A DNA stretch of 64,000 nt from Pisaster brevispinus (taxonomy: Eukaryota > Echinodermata > Asteroidea > Forcipulatida > Asteriidae): contig JAMKCF010000001.1 of assembly GCA_023634235.1 (NCBI GenBank), positions 1,044,001-1,108,000 on the forward strand, read 5' to 3'. Each line of letters starts with the position of its first letter. The stretch's first letter is position 1. The notes under the pieces were generated by a model, which had not been told where the DNA came from, ran no database searches, and worked only from the letters and a program-made list of their open reading frames with translations. This document shows positions 10,881 through 22,400 of this stretch, piece by piece. The position numbers were made by a program, and so were the translations under genes.

Positions 10881-13800
10881 GTATGTCACCCAAAGAAAAA
10901 TTTTAAATAACACTACAAGGGATTTGAACCTGTGACCTCCGGATTGACGTGTTGGCACTCTACCAACTGAGCTATTTAGCCCTAATGTTGGCAGCCTCCC
11001 TATCTTGTCAATATCTTTGTTTAGGGGTGCCAGTCAGAGGCCATGATACAACATAGGTAGAGTCTGTTCATACATGGTACACCAAGGGACAACAATCAAG
11101 TTTACGATACAACCTTGGAAGCGGCAGTGACTTTTTTATTTCAAATATCAAGTAACAAACCGGTAAGAAAAACTGTATGATTAAGTAATTTAAAAAAATG
11201 ATTTTGGGTGCGATTCCTGGGTGTAGGAAAGTTACAGGTTGTATGGCTTCTGACTGGCACCCCAAAACAAAGGTATTGACAAAATAGTAAGACTGCCAAA
11301 ATGTGAGAGAGGGGAAACAGCCCAAGCAGGACAGATTTTAAAGACAAATTGGCAAGTTTTATAACACAAAACACATTGTAGTACTACTAGTATTAGTACA
11401 GGATAATAAAACAATTTCTTTACAATTGGGACTGTGATTGTCAGTGTCTCGATTCAATTACTATTATTTTTTTAGTATCACGTCTAACTTCATTTCTATG
11501 AACCCACCACTAGTTTAACAAAATCTAGTTTTCCCGTCTGTATATGCAGTAAACGCATTAACATCAACTTCATGGTAAACATTAAAAAATGTAAATTCAG
11601 TCCGATATCTTCGATTTGACCCTCTTGTTTGAGAGGAAGGTAAATTCTTGCAGCCATTTGCAGCCACTACATGTATGTGCATTTCAGTAAAAGCCGTTTG
11701 TGGCTGCTGTGTACATGTCAGTGAAAGCCATTTGTGGCTGCCATGTGCATTTCAGTAAAAGCCGTTTGTGGCTGCTATTTACATGTCAGTGCAAGCCATT
11801 TGTGGCTGCCATGTGCATTTCAGTAAAAGCCGTTTGTGGCTGCTATTTACACATCAGTGCAAGCCATTTGTGGCTGCCATGTGCATTTAAGTACAAGCTG
11901 CTTGTGGCCGCTATGTACACATCAGTGCAGGCCATTTGTGGCTGCCATGTGCATTTAAGTACAAGCTGTTTGTGGCCGCTATGTACATGTCAGTGCAGGC
12001 CATTTGTGGCTGCCATGTGCATTTAAGTACAAGCTGTTTGTGGCCGCTATGTACATGTCACAGTGCAGGCCATTTGTGGCTGCCATGTGCATTTAGGTAC
12101 AAGCTGTTTGTGGCCGCTATGTACATGTCAGTGCAGGCCATTTGTGGCCGCTATGAAGGGTTGATGTACCTGTTTTCCTGATTTGAGATGTCATACCTTG
12201 AGTTGTTGCATTCAGAAATGCTGAATCGTCCAGCGCTACAGTTGTTGTAGTTAAAATCCCACTCTCAATGAACGGTGATGCAAGCAATGGCGAGATGAAA
12301 GCACCGAGGGCAAAGCTGAAATGCAGAGCTTGTAGGAAGGGAGGTGAGCGTTTGCCCCACAGACGAAGACAAAACACATTAGCACCTGTAATAACAATAA
12401 TTTGTTTGAAGGTTACAAATAGTCAGTTACTTGTAACATTTATATGGCACCATTCCAGCGGTCAATGCTCATGGCGCCGTACAGTAAGCTCTTGTAAACA
12501 GGTGAGACTTGAGTGACGTCTTGAAAGTCGATATTGTAGGTGATTGTCTGATGTTGTAAGGAAGGCTATTCCAGATCCTGGGGGCCACGACAGAAAAGGC
12601 ATGGTCACCCCTGACCCCAACTGTGCTTGTTTCTAGGAATGGATAATGCAGATCTGTCAGAACTGGAGCGCAAGTTACGAGTTGTTATATGAAAGGTCAG
12701 TACATGTAGGTTGGTCAAGTTTGTTTGTGAATGACTAGCGATTACATGTATTCGGGTAAGCTAATTAATTGCAAATGTTACGCCCGGTTGAGACGGGCGC
12801 TCCAGAGTCGCGCCGAACCAAATAGATTAGAAGCGACTCTACCCAAATAATTTGTTGGTTTTAGACACGGGAACTTAACATAATATTAGGTTCGGCTCAT
12901 GACAAGATCGATGTCAGAAAACAAGACACTCCAGAGTCGTTACGAACGACTGCAACAGTCGTTCTTTCGACTTCCACTGCGTCCAGTCGCTCCTAACTGT
13001 TTCAGACTTTGAACTTTTCCTGTACTTAATTTAATAATTTGGTTCGGTTCGACTCTAGAGCACCTGTCTAAACCGGGTGTTACATTGATGACCTGTTTAT
13101 TTGTTCACGTCACTGTAGAAGAAAAAATGTGCATGTTTGGCAGGCAATGTGCACACTGGAGCGCTGTACACATTTTTCGGCTTGGCTCAGGGAAATTTGT
13201 CCCCCGGAAATTCTGTCCCCCATTATGGAAAACTTGCTGAAGGAGGTTGAATCAAAAGAGGGCGCTATCAGAAGAAATTTGTACGCAGTTCGCCGTATGG
13301 GGGGGGGTGGGGACAGAACCTCCTGCCACTCCAGCACTAAAATGTGTCCACCTACTAGATGGCCTTAAGAAAAGTAGTCATCTCATACATACCGGTATCC
13401 AGAGCACCCATGGCTAGTCCAACAGTAGAAATAACTGCACAAAGATTCCACAGTTGCATGCAGAATGGAGCTAACAGCATCCCAACTCCACTAATCAACA
13501 AGGTTAAGCCGATCAACAAGGCTGTGTTCACCCAATCGAACAGGAAACCACCAATGATTGACCCTACCAGGTACCCAGAGCTGCGACCAATGAAGATATA
13601 CGACATCTTTGGGAATTCAACAGCTAGATGCTTCTGGAGAGCAAGAAGGGTTGGTCCCAAGACGGCAACCGAAAGACCCTAAAATCAAAGCACAGTGTTT
13701 TTTTAAATTATTTTATTTAGAAACAAAACCCCATAGCTTTATTGACTATACCTCTACCTTGCCCTTTGTTTTGAAGCTGGGTGGGCGCATCCATGTTTGT

Positions 13801-14815
13801 GTACAAGCCTACAGAAGGCTTGAAATAATTGTACAGTTGTACGGCTTTTTTCTTTTTTCTTTTCTGTGTGGTACAAATTGTACGAAAGCCCATTAGTGCC
13901 ATCGAGTATGTTTGGTGAGTCTTGTTTTCAAGAAGTCAATATTTAGCGAATTTAGTTTTTTGGAACTAAATGTTTGGTAAGTCTTGTTTTTTGCCAAACA
14001 AATACTTGCAAAAACAAAGATTTGCTAAATATAGACCACAATGGGAAAGCTCCATTAAAGAAAGAGACTCAAATGAAACATCCTTTTCGTCTGACAGTTC
14101 ACACCTGTTATCTCCATGTAATTCCTTTCTCCATGTAATTCCTTTTCCAAAAAGTGCACTTAAATGGATCATGCACAAACCAGTAGGGCTGCTGACTGCC
14201 CCAGGCAGATTAACTCACTGCTCATTCATTCAGTTTAATAACCCAAGTAATTCAATGTAAACACACACCTAGTTGGTGAAAAGGAATCATAGTTTCCAAG
14301 TTTTGTGGCCAAACTTGGAAATTCTTTAATGGAGCTTTCTCGTAATGACTTACATTTTTTTATACTTTTTTTGTCCAAAAAGGTGTCCATGTGGCTGGCA
14401 TCAAGAGTAGCTAGTACATTCTGTGAAATTGTTGTTATAATTTTTTCTTCACATTAGTAACGCTTCAGAAAGGGCAACTAGAATGATGGTGCTCTACAAA
14501 TGCCTGATGATTCAATGATTGACAGTACACGCAAAAACACCAAGGCTGCCTACCAAATGCACCAAACTGCACCGGTAAGAAAAGGTTGCTTTATTCAGTT
14601 ACATTTAGCAGTCATGCCTGAGAAAACCTGTACACAATTAGCGTACTTGCTACAATGTACATGTATGTGAAGCAGAAACGCCGGGTTTAACCCCTACTCT
14701 TCCAGGATAAGTGTTCTGGGGCCGATTTCACAAAGAGCTAAGATTGATCTTAACTGCCAGTGTTGTAGTCGAGACCCGATAGTCCGAGACCAAGACCGAG
14801 ACCGAGACCTGAAGG

Positions 14816-14848
<33 letters not shown>

Positions 14849-17800
14849 AGACGGTCGAGACCAAGACCGAGACCGGGAAGGTCCGAGACCGAGACCGAGA
14901 CCTTAATGAATAAATTAATTAATAAAAGAGTCAAGTAAATTTGTGAAATTGTATGAGTGATTGTGCAAACAATTGTATTCTCATGAATTGAAAACAAGTA
15001 AACAACATGTGAAAAGAATGGTAAAAACCAAGCTACTAACAAAAAACAAAGGATGTATTCCTGACTCCTCGTCATATCAAAAAGAAAAGTGCTGAAATAA
15101 AAGCAGTCTCATCTTGTCTACATGTACCAGGTCTAGACATCAATCATGTGAACTTCTATGATTTTTTTTTTTAGTATTACTCATCTGTATAAAAGACCTA
15201 CCCAGCACAAATGGGGAAATAAATCTGTAATATATTTGATGGAAAGATTGTATCCTAGAAAGGGACGATATATGAAAAAAGAAAATCCCAGAATTGGGAA
15301 AACATCATCATGACAAAACACAGGTGTCAACCAAAATTTAACACTTCTACCAAACCATTGGTCAGGTGAAAGAAACACGATAATTGTACATCTAAAAAAA
15401 TTGGTTTGTTTATTTGTGGCACATTTTAAAGAACATTCTCATTGCATTTTTAAAACATAAGCATGCCCAACATTTCCACTGACAGTCTTGCCTGATAGGA
15501 GTGCATGATAATGTCACCCCCTACTAAAGACTCTGCAGAGTTTGCTGGAACTGACCAGGCCCGCGAGAACAAATTTTTGCAAAGGGGTGCTGGGTTTTTT
15601 TCAAAGACAATTGTCGTATACGGCGTATGGTCCGGGCCTGCTTAAGTTCTTAAAATGCTCTTTCGTACAATCAGAGACACGATTTGGCACATAAATCTCT
15701 CCTTGGGGGGGGGGGCAGGAATATTCTTAGTGTAATTTGCAAAATGACTACCCCAAAATGACGAGGCGATGTTGGTTGGAAAGATATTTAGTTTTTCGAG
15801 ACTCTTGCAGTAAATTACTAAAACCGTGGCTCAAACTGAAAAATATTTCCAATGCTAGTTGTTTACGTACATTTATCGTCCTTTCGTTAATATTGTCATT
15901 GAATAACGGAATATGTCATGTTTAGAAGTGATAAAACCCAAGGGAACAATTAGTGCCTCTCGTTAATGGCTACTGGTAATTCATATGGCGATTATTTTGT
16001 ATAAGGATGAACACAATAGTTTTTGAAGGCTTATCCCTGGCATCAAATGCTCACTGATCAATTGCTTATAGTCATACGTTTTTGACATTTAATACCATGA
16101 TGATGAACGAAACATTACATTAAAGCTAAATAATTTCATCCTTATTAGCATTTTACCAGTCAGGGGAAATTAATAACTAGTAATGATTGCCATTGACTTG
16201 AACAAAGCATACCGATGGCTAGTTAGTTTTATTTTGATGTCACTTTTTTTTTCTACAAGCACAAGCTGGTGAGAGTTTCCCTCCGCATGTTACAGTGTAT
16301 CACTTTGGGCGACTGGGCTGTCCAGTGGCTAAAAGGTAGCCACTGGACCGCCCAGCCGCTCAAAGCGATAGAATGTTGAGCAGGGTTTCTTCATTTTTAT
16401 TTTCATGATTTTATTTAAATTTTGCTCATTAAATTGTCAGTTTAAAATGTATAGCCATTCCACCGAATTGTTTTTGATGTGGAAACAAGTGATGTAAAAA
16501 CAAATTATAATAAAAATCACCTAAAATTGCACCCACGTTAATCTCACATTAGCTGATGGCTCAAAGGTGCCCGGAAGCTCAATGGTGACCTTTTCGTCGC
16601 CAGACTTGCACGGTCTTTTCAACGTGACCACAGGGTACCCAGTCAACCTATTGCTTACTCCATTATGGCCAAAAAACCTTCGTGGTCTGGATATTTTTGA
16701 CCCCATTCCTATCGCTCGAGTTTGCTGAAAAGATGTTTAGTTTCAAGACTCGTGCAGTAAATTACTAGAATTCTGGTTCAAATGTTATAATATTTCCAAG
16801 GCTAGTTGTTTACATACAATTATCGTACCTTTCGTTAATATTGGCATTAAATAACAGAATATGTCAGGTTCAGAAATGTTAAGTCCCAAGGAAACAATAA
16901 GTGCCTCTCGTTAACGGCTATCGGTAATTTTTATTGCAATTTTTTTTGTATAAGCATGAACAAAATATTTGTAAAGGCTTTGTAGATCATTATTAATTTC
17001 CCCATTTCTCAGTTGACTTGTTGTGAAATGATAATAACGATGAAATTATTTAGCTTGAATGTCAACTTCTTTCATCATCATGACAATGTCAAACAACTTA
17101 TGACAGCAATAAAACAGTGAGCATCTGAGGCCAGGTAAAAGCATTTGAAAACTATTGTGCTATTGGTTGGTTTAATTCCGAGGTTGGCTTTTTTCTGCAA
17201 TATTCGTTTATTTCTGAGTTGTTCATTTAATTCTGACTTGTTTGTTTGTTTCGAAACTGTGTTGTATGGCGCGCACAGTGTGTTCCTTGCTCATGGTGTT
17301 TCCCATTAAAAAAAACTGCATTGTAAAAGTAAGTATTAAGCTTTTTACTAATATCTTTTAATATTTTCTGTATGCAGTAGTATTATTTTTGTTTGTGAAA
17401 TATGTGTTTATTTTTAAATTACTTCAAAACATTGTGCATCTAATTTTATTTACTTTTTACAATGGGAAGTTGTTGAATTATTTACATCCTTTTTTCTGCT
17501 TGTATTTATTTTAATTTTATGTAGGCCTCAACTTTGAAAACAGGTGTTTTTTGTATTTATTAAAGTATTTCTTACTGTCTTTTTTTTTTGGCATATCACT
17601 TTTGTTTTGTAGTTTTTTGTTTTTTTAGTATAATATTCCAGCTCCGGGTGCTTTAGTATATACCAGCACCCCCATCCAAAAAGTTGGGGTGCTGCAGCAC
17701 CCACAGCACCCCCCGCTCTCGCGGGCCTGGAACTGACAGAATTTTGTACGCAAGGGTTGGTAGTTTCTTAGCTATTTGTTGCCGGAACTGTAGTGCACTT

Positions 17801-19460
17801 AACCTAGGGGCAGATTCATTTTGACTCCTGTAGATGTTTCACAAGCTGTTATCTTTTATCCTTTTTTTTTAGCAACCCCTCCACCGTGATGCCAATGGTG
17901 ACTGTAATGGTAATACCATAAGAGTGGGGACAGTAGAACAAAGGAATACAAAAGGGACAATGCTGTCCTCACATTGGAATCCTTTGTATTTTTGTGTCCT
18001 CACATTTTTTCGTGCGCTTAGTCTATGGAGAGTGTTAAGTTAGAGGGACAAAGGAAAGTCCTCACATAGATAGCAATAATTGGTACATGTATGTATGGTA
18101 CAAAGTGCAGGATTATTTTATGTGCATGCTACACAGTGTGTGTTCTGTACATGTTACTGGTTGGATGCAAAATCGTATTGCGCAGGCAGGGGAGGAAGAT
18201 TGGGATGTTCTCTAATGAATTGCATAATGGTAAAAAAGGCTGGTCTCGCTTCGAGACCAGCCAAATATTCGAGACCAGATGGGTCCGAGACCGAGACCAA
18301 GACCGAGACCTCAGGGTACCGAGACCGAGACCGAGACCCGAGACCGGCAAAACCGGTCTCGAGACCGGTCTCGAGACCGGTCTCGAGACCTACAACACTG
18401 TTAACTGCCAATTGATCTTAGTTGCTAAGCAAAGTGTGATGTCACAATACAAATCACTATGGTAATACTGACAACTCATGTTAAGATGAATCTTATCTCT
18501 TTGTGAAATCGGCCCCTGGGTTCCATTTCACAAAGCGCTAAGATTCATCTTAAGATGAGTTGTCAGTATTACCATAGTGATTTGCATTGTGACATCACAC
18601 TTTGCTTAGCAATTAAGATTGATTCGCAGTTAAGATAAACATTAGCTCTTTGTGAAATCGAGCCCTAGGTTCTTCACTTGCACTACCAATCCTAGTACAC
18701 GGGACCTTTGACCTTATGTCCCATCCGAAGGACAAAGCAATTACGGGAAAGTATCTTGCTCAAGGACAAAGGTGCAACGACCGGGACTCGAACCCACACT
18801 CAACTGATCAAAAACACCATAGCTTGAGTCTGATGCTCTTAACTGCCCGGCCAGGACATGCAGAGGGATTGTCCCGACATGTCAAATTGTCACACCAATG
18901 AATTCTGGTTGTGCCACATAAAAAATGACAGACAGGCCTGGAATTTCATCTTTGAGAGGGCAAGGCTGTTTTCATTTTGCAAAGGGCACTTCCATTGGAA
19001 AATATTAAAGTCTGTGGGAAATTTTTGAAGGGGCACCAAGGCCAAGACCAGGGGTCGATTTCACAAAGAGATAAGACTAGTCTTATCTGAAGTTAGGACC
19101 AGTAACTGGTCTTAACTTAGGACTAGTCCTATCCCCTAGCATTGCCTAGGACTAGTCCTAAGTAAGGATGGGTTTTGTGAAATCGACCCCAGGGCAACGG
19201 AGGCTATGGCCACTGTGTAATTCCAGGCATGGACTGTTTTGTATTCACTGTATAATTTTGTTGAGAACACAGCATCAACGCACCAGAGCCAGAAAGCTAG
19301 CACATAAAGCCAATGTCTTCTTGAGTCGACGGTCCTCTTTGGGTCCATTCATGATGTCGTCAATGGTCTTCACTTTATTACCCAGAAGTCCCTTGCCTTG
19401 TTGATTTGACAATGAGCGAGATGAGGAAAAGAGAATATCTTCATCGTCTGAATTAGCCAT
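9215..19460 (-). CDS. MFSD4B-like sugar transporter (sodium-dependent glucose transporter 1 type)
   Basis: Four coding exons: 19460-19284, 13678-13393, 12385-12197 and 10347-9215. All junctions are GT..AG, phases match (0, 1, 1), and the total is 1785 bp or 594 aa. The ATG at 19460-19458 is in strong context (caccATGG), and an acceptor at about 19493 suggests a 5' UTR exon. About 12 membrane segments are visible. TM1 spans the exon 1/2 junction (LALCASFLAL|GLSVAVLGPT). Family-type motifs are GRSSGYLVGSIIGGFLFDW, GALDTGANVFCLRLWG, QALHFSFALGAF and YVGAEIGFGSYIFTFARFSG. These fit the MFSD4 branch of the major facilitator superfamily, whose MFSD4B member is described as a Na+-dependent glucose transporter at the plasma membrane. 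The loop between TM5 and TM6 is long, Ser/Thr/Pro-rich and has NNTT-like and NATT glycosylation sites. It includes a short APPSTTT repeat. The C-terminus is Lys-rich and cytosolic. Substrate is inferred from family only. MFSD4A-type function is the alternative. Confidence 0.9.
10153..10212 (-). repeat. 24-bp coding minisatellite (APPSTTT repeat)
   Basis: About three units of 'gttgatggtggtgctgtcgta' lie within exon 4 of the transporter gene, in frame. They encode repeated Ala-Pro-Pro-Ser-Thr-Thr-Thr in the presumed extracellular loop. Copy number is likely variable. Confidence 0.8.
10660..10880. repeat. Tetranucleotide microsatellite (GATT/GATC/GGATC variants)
   Basis: A ~220-bp array in transporter intron 3. 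It begins and ends as (TGAT)n, passes through ATCGATTG units, and has a core of 8-bp 'ggatcgat' units. The open frames across it are artefacts of the period. Confidence 0.95.
10905..11065 (-). repeat. tRNA-derived SINE (second family)
   Basis: On the minus strand 'tagctcagttggtagagtg' and 'ggaggtcacaggttcaaatc' form A- and B-box-like parts of a tRNA-like head. The anticodon arm does not pair properly and the acceptor stem is absent, so this is not a working tRNA. Related copies lie near 36.9, 42.6 and 45.25 kb. They share the flanking words 'cttctgactgg' and 'caaagatattgacaa'. Confidence 0.6.
11650..12155 (+). repeat. 33/66-bp minisatellite in transporter intron 3
   Basis: Units of about 33 bp alternate between two types ('gccatttgtggctgccatgt...' and 'gccgtttgtggctgctat...'), giving a 66-bp higher-order period repeated about seven times. 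Because the period is a multiple of three, long open frames run through it, but the composition is not protein-like in context. The array ends about 40 bp before the donor of exon 3. Confidence 0.9.
12390..12730 (+). repeat. Dispersed repeat (AATAAT... 'ggcgccgtacagtaagct' type)
   Basis: It starts just upstream of transporter exon 3 with 'ataacaataatttg', continues through 'catttatatggcaccattcc' and 'ttccagatcctgggggccac', and resembles a widespread SINE or retroelement tail. The copy near 41.34 kb shares only the 'aataataatggctatttatat' start. Assignment is tentative. Confidence 0.35.
12782..13078. repeat. TIR MITE with TTA flanks (Harbinger-like)
   Basis: The ends 'cgcccggttgagacgggcgc' and the complement of 'cacctgtctaaaccgggtg' are inverted and continue into 'tccagagtcg.gccgaaccaa'. 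TTA on both sides is compatible with a PIF/Harbinger target duplication. No coding sequence is seen inside. Confidence 0.6.
14038..14348. repeat. MITE family G (ends GGGAAAGCTCCATTAAAG)
   Basis: Inverted ends 'gggaaagctccattaaag' and 'ctttaatggagctttctcg' surround a core with 'ctgactgccccaggcagatt'. Copies in opposite orientation occur at 29502-29783 and 32212-32478. The element is about 280-310 bp and non-coding. Confidence 0.8.
14758..18400. mobile_element. hAT-like DNA transposon (outer element)
   Basis: The element starts CAGTGTTGTAGTCGAGACC and ends with GGTCTCGAGACCTACAACACTG-type complement. It is flanked by a perfect 8-bp duplication TTAACTGC (14750-14757 and 18401-18408). The CAG start and 8-bp duplication are hAT hallmarks. 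Subterminal zones are arrays of GAGACC/GGTCTC words at 14770-14905 and 18240-18390, likely transposase-binding repeats. Without the nested element it would be about 1.46 kb. I find no transposase, so it is non-autonomous. A decayed end with the same signature lies at about 43556-43645. Confidence 0.85.
15556..17729. mobile_element. hAT-like DNA transposon (nested inner element)
   Basis: Inverted ends CAGGCCCGCGAGA and TCTCGCGGGCCTG are flanked by a perfect 8-bp duplication GAACTGAC (15548-15555 and 17730-17737). The interior of 2.17 kb is rearranged: 15780-16031 recurs directly at 16729-16981, and 16010-16175 recurs inverted at about 16988-17165. A strong hairpin lies at 16308-16362. A minus-strand open stretch at 16706-16521 (KISRPRRFFGHNGV, KVTIELPGTF) has protein-like composition, but I cannot identify it. 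No intact transposase is seen. Confidence 0.85.
18521..18666. repeat. Palindromic MITE family P, intact copy
   Basis: The ends 'atttcacaaagcgctaagat' and the complement of 'tagctctttgtgaaatcgag' are inverted. The centre contains 'ttaccatagtgatttgcatt' and 'gacatcacactttgct'. It lies directly beside the split copy in inverse orientation. Confidence 0.8.
18712..18860 (-). repeat. tRNA-Leu-derived SINE fragment
   Basis: On the minus strand it has a head with 'gggttcgagtcccgg' (B box) and a long variable arm, then 'ccttcggatgggac' from the body. It matches the fuller copy at 41337-41756. Confidence 0.65.
19054..19193. repeat. Palindromic MITE (GGGGTCGATTTCACAAAGAG ends)
   Basis: Near-perfect inverted ends 'ggggtcgatttcacaaagag' and 'tttgtgaaatcgacccc' enclose repeated 'ggactagtcctaa' palindromes. 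The ends resemble family P but the centre is different. It ends about 90 bp downstream of the exon 1 donor, inside transporter intron 1. Confidence 0.75.
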
Positions 19461-22400
19461 GGTGATTTCACTTGATCAATCTGTAAGATGGTACTGATTA
19501 AAACAAAATATTGTATTTATTTTATTAAATTATTTCAGCAAACACAATATCAAAAACCACTGAAAAGTGTATACAAGAAAAATCCAGACAAAAGAACGGG
19601 TTTGGTAAAGGTCCTTCCTGTAACTCCGCAGGAACAGACAACACAGGACAGACGTAGCAAAACAACAACAGCAAAACAAAACAAAACATACACAAAAATA
19701 AAATTTGTTATACATTCAAATGTTTTATCAAGAGTTTGCTCTGTGAAGTAACACTGAGCTGTTCCGGTTATCGTAATTTTGGGACCATTAACTCTGCGTG
19801 ACACCATCAACAAAAAAATCACACCATTTCGCCACGCCTTACTTGTTGAGTAACAGTTTTATTTTAGCGTGCAAGACATTTCTGTGAAAAACCAAACCAC
19901 TTTTAAATAACCCAATCACCTTTAAATCAGCCAAAGCATATAGACCCTTTTTACTAAATAAAATCAATTCAAGCAAAATCGTATTTTGAGGTGAGCCCAC
20001 ATGTCTCTTTCTGCTCAATCAACCATTTCTTTGACTAACACCCTTTGTGTACACAACTTAGCAAGGATGAGTAATTGCAGTACAATTCCTATGGGAATTC
20101 CTGGAGAGCGGGTCAATATTGGATTGTGTTAGTTAAAAACAAACCCCGGTTAGTGATAAGACATTTGGCATGCTATTTGGCTAGGTGAAGTTGTAAAACT
20201 TGGAATCTTTTAGATTTTTTGAAGAAAAAAAAATGGCGGACTAATGACCTTTTAATTAAAAACTGTTACTCAATAAGTGAGCGATGGTGTCACGGAGGGT
20301 TAAGGCACGGCTTATGAATTGATTTTCAGGCCTTGCTCGTGCTCCGTGGCTAAATGCACCTGACATGTAAAGAAAACTTTGGCAATATTAACCTACAGTG
20401 TATTTTCTTCATATTAAGAAGCCTGCACTATACTTCTGGCATGTCTGGAAGGAGAACATTGAAGAATTAACGAAGGCTTGCATATAAATTAATCCATGTT
20501 GAATCATTTTATCTGTACTACCAAACTGTAACTGAGGGCTTGAATTTTACACTGGACCGCAGGCCCGAGGCCAGTTATTTTATCATCGGCCGGCCAGTAA
20601 ACTCTAGACTGAACAAGACCGACTGTCTTGTGTTGTTTCATTGAATAAAAGGCCTACCTCATTCAGAATGTTTTTTTAGTTTAAAGAAATGATGTTCAAA
20701 TTGTTGACTTTGAGTGTGATTGAGTCTCGTAGTCATCGTAAAGCTTTCAATTTGGTTGAGTATTAAAGTATACAATACCCATAAGACAAATTATGAGATA
20801 AATCTTCATGTTAAACTTTGTTATTGTAGAAAGTTCGTTCTCATTTAGATTCTGGTCTTGTAAAATGCTAGTCCAGTAAACACCTTGAGTTACAAGCCCA
20901 GCGATCTTGTGGAGTTTTACCAAAAATTTGAGCCCTAATACTACAGACCAATACTGGAACCAAAAATGCTTCCTTCTTTCTTTTTATACTTTTTAAAACA
21001 TTTGCAGTATTCATGTATGAAGCCTAATTTTAATATTTAGTGATTCGAGTGAACGCTCATGCCCTTAACACAAGCCAACTTACACTTACAGGTAAGGTTT
21101 TCTTTGTTATAATGGTACCCCACAGAGAATTTCTTTAGAAGAAGGAAGATAGGACCACACATACATGTACCGGATCCATAGGGTGTGTGTGGGTGTGTTT
21201 TACTACTACATGTAGGTAGTACAACTTAACCCAACAGGCATATTTACAAAGAGATTCACTCAGCGTCAGCACTTGTACTACAGCTGCAGTAAGAGTGACT
21301 TATTTTCTTTAATTAATACATACATGTACATATGTAAATGTGTGAAGTTAATACTTAATACTAATCTAGGCTTGCAAAGTTCTGTTTGACAACATTTACA
21401 AATGTCCCTTTTTTGGAGTGTTTTAATATTCAGGTCTAATTTGTTTGAATTTATACAATTTGTTTGCGTTTGGCTATCATGGAGGTAGATATTTGTACCT
21501 CCATGATTACAGAGTAGAAAGAAAACCATGTGATGTAGTTACAAAGGATTTATGAAAACAAAATTGGGAGTCAGTATTTTCTAAGTTTATCGTTTGATAT
21601 GGCATTAATTTTTAATACTAGGCCACCGTAGCCTTACTGTATGGTGATGTCATGTGCTATTAATAAACCACTTTTTCAATGAACGCTATCCCATGCCCCC
21701 ACCACTGGAGTCATGCCGCCTTCAGAACAGAAGGTTAAAAGTAAAACCCACAACCGCCAAACACTACATGGAGTGACAAAGAACTCCTCAAAAATCCATA
21801 AAAGACCTCTATAAAATACTTTAAACTCACCCGATGTACACAATAGATATTGCCACTTTTTATGGTGGTACGATTGTGTCAGATGGATTTATCGAAAAAA
21901 GAGAAATTTTCGACGAAAAATCTGGACTTATGTCCAAATTGGGTCGTGCCGATTTCTGTTATATGGCCTTCTTCCTCGTGGAGCGCGTTCTTGTGATTTG
22001 CAAATCTGCAGATTGCGCACGATTTGGGGTCACCTGATTAATCTTCACAATGCAATCTGTAAATTGTGCAAATCCCAAGAATGCGCTACCAAGTGACCTC
22101 AATAGTGCGCGCCACTGCCAGCCAGGCAGGGGAAATCCCTATTTGTTTATACAGATGGATGGCAACGTCCCGGCGGCCCTGTGAGCGTAGAGCATGGAAC
22201 AGTTCTATGCTGTGCATGTTCTATGCTGTGCATTTTCCTTCCCCCGTGATCTGACCATCACTCAGATCATGCTCAGATTAACGCACAAAAATTGTGAACT
22301 TTATAGTTTATACCAAAATTTTGGCTTACCAAAATGCTGATATGATCCAGCGATGCTTCACACTCACAGGTCTTGACGAGTGGACGAGGTCTAAATTACA

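Larger units (their letters stand above)
14719..18516. repeat. Palindromic MITE family P, split by a 3.6-kb insertion
   Basis: The left part 14719-14757 ('ggccgatttcacaaagagct...') and the right part 18401-18516 together match the intact copies at about 18521-18666 and 40507-40662. The interruption is the hAT-like element at 14758-18400, with the duplicated target TTAACTGC. Confidence 0.85.

Noticed and set aside
10572..10958. Long open frames of INQS/RSIDPS repeats
   Set aside because: They are produced by the GATT/GATC microsatellite, have no splice context and are not conserved-looking protein.
11700..12181. Open frames with repeated CGCHVH-like units
   Set aside because: They follow the 66-bp minisatellite period inside an intron on the opposite strand of the transporter gene, with no start or splice support.
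18080..18465. Open frames with RDRDR / LETGLETGLE repeats
   Set aside because: They come from the GAGACC subterminal arrays of the hAT-like element.
21834..22037. 67-codon open frame before the retroelement
   Set aside because: No homology, no splice partner, and it overlaps a palindromic repeat.
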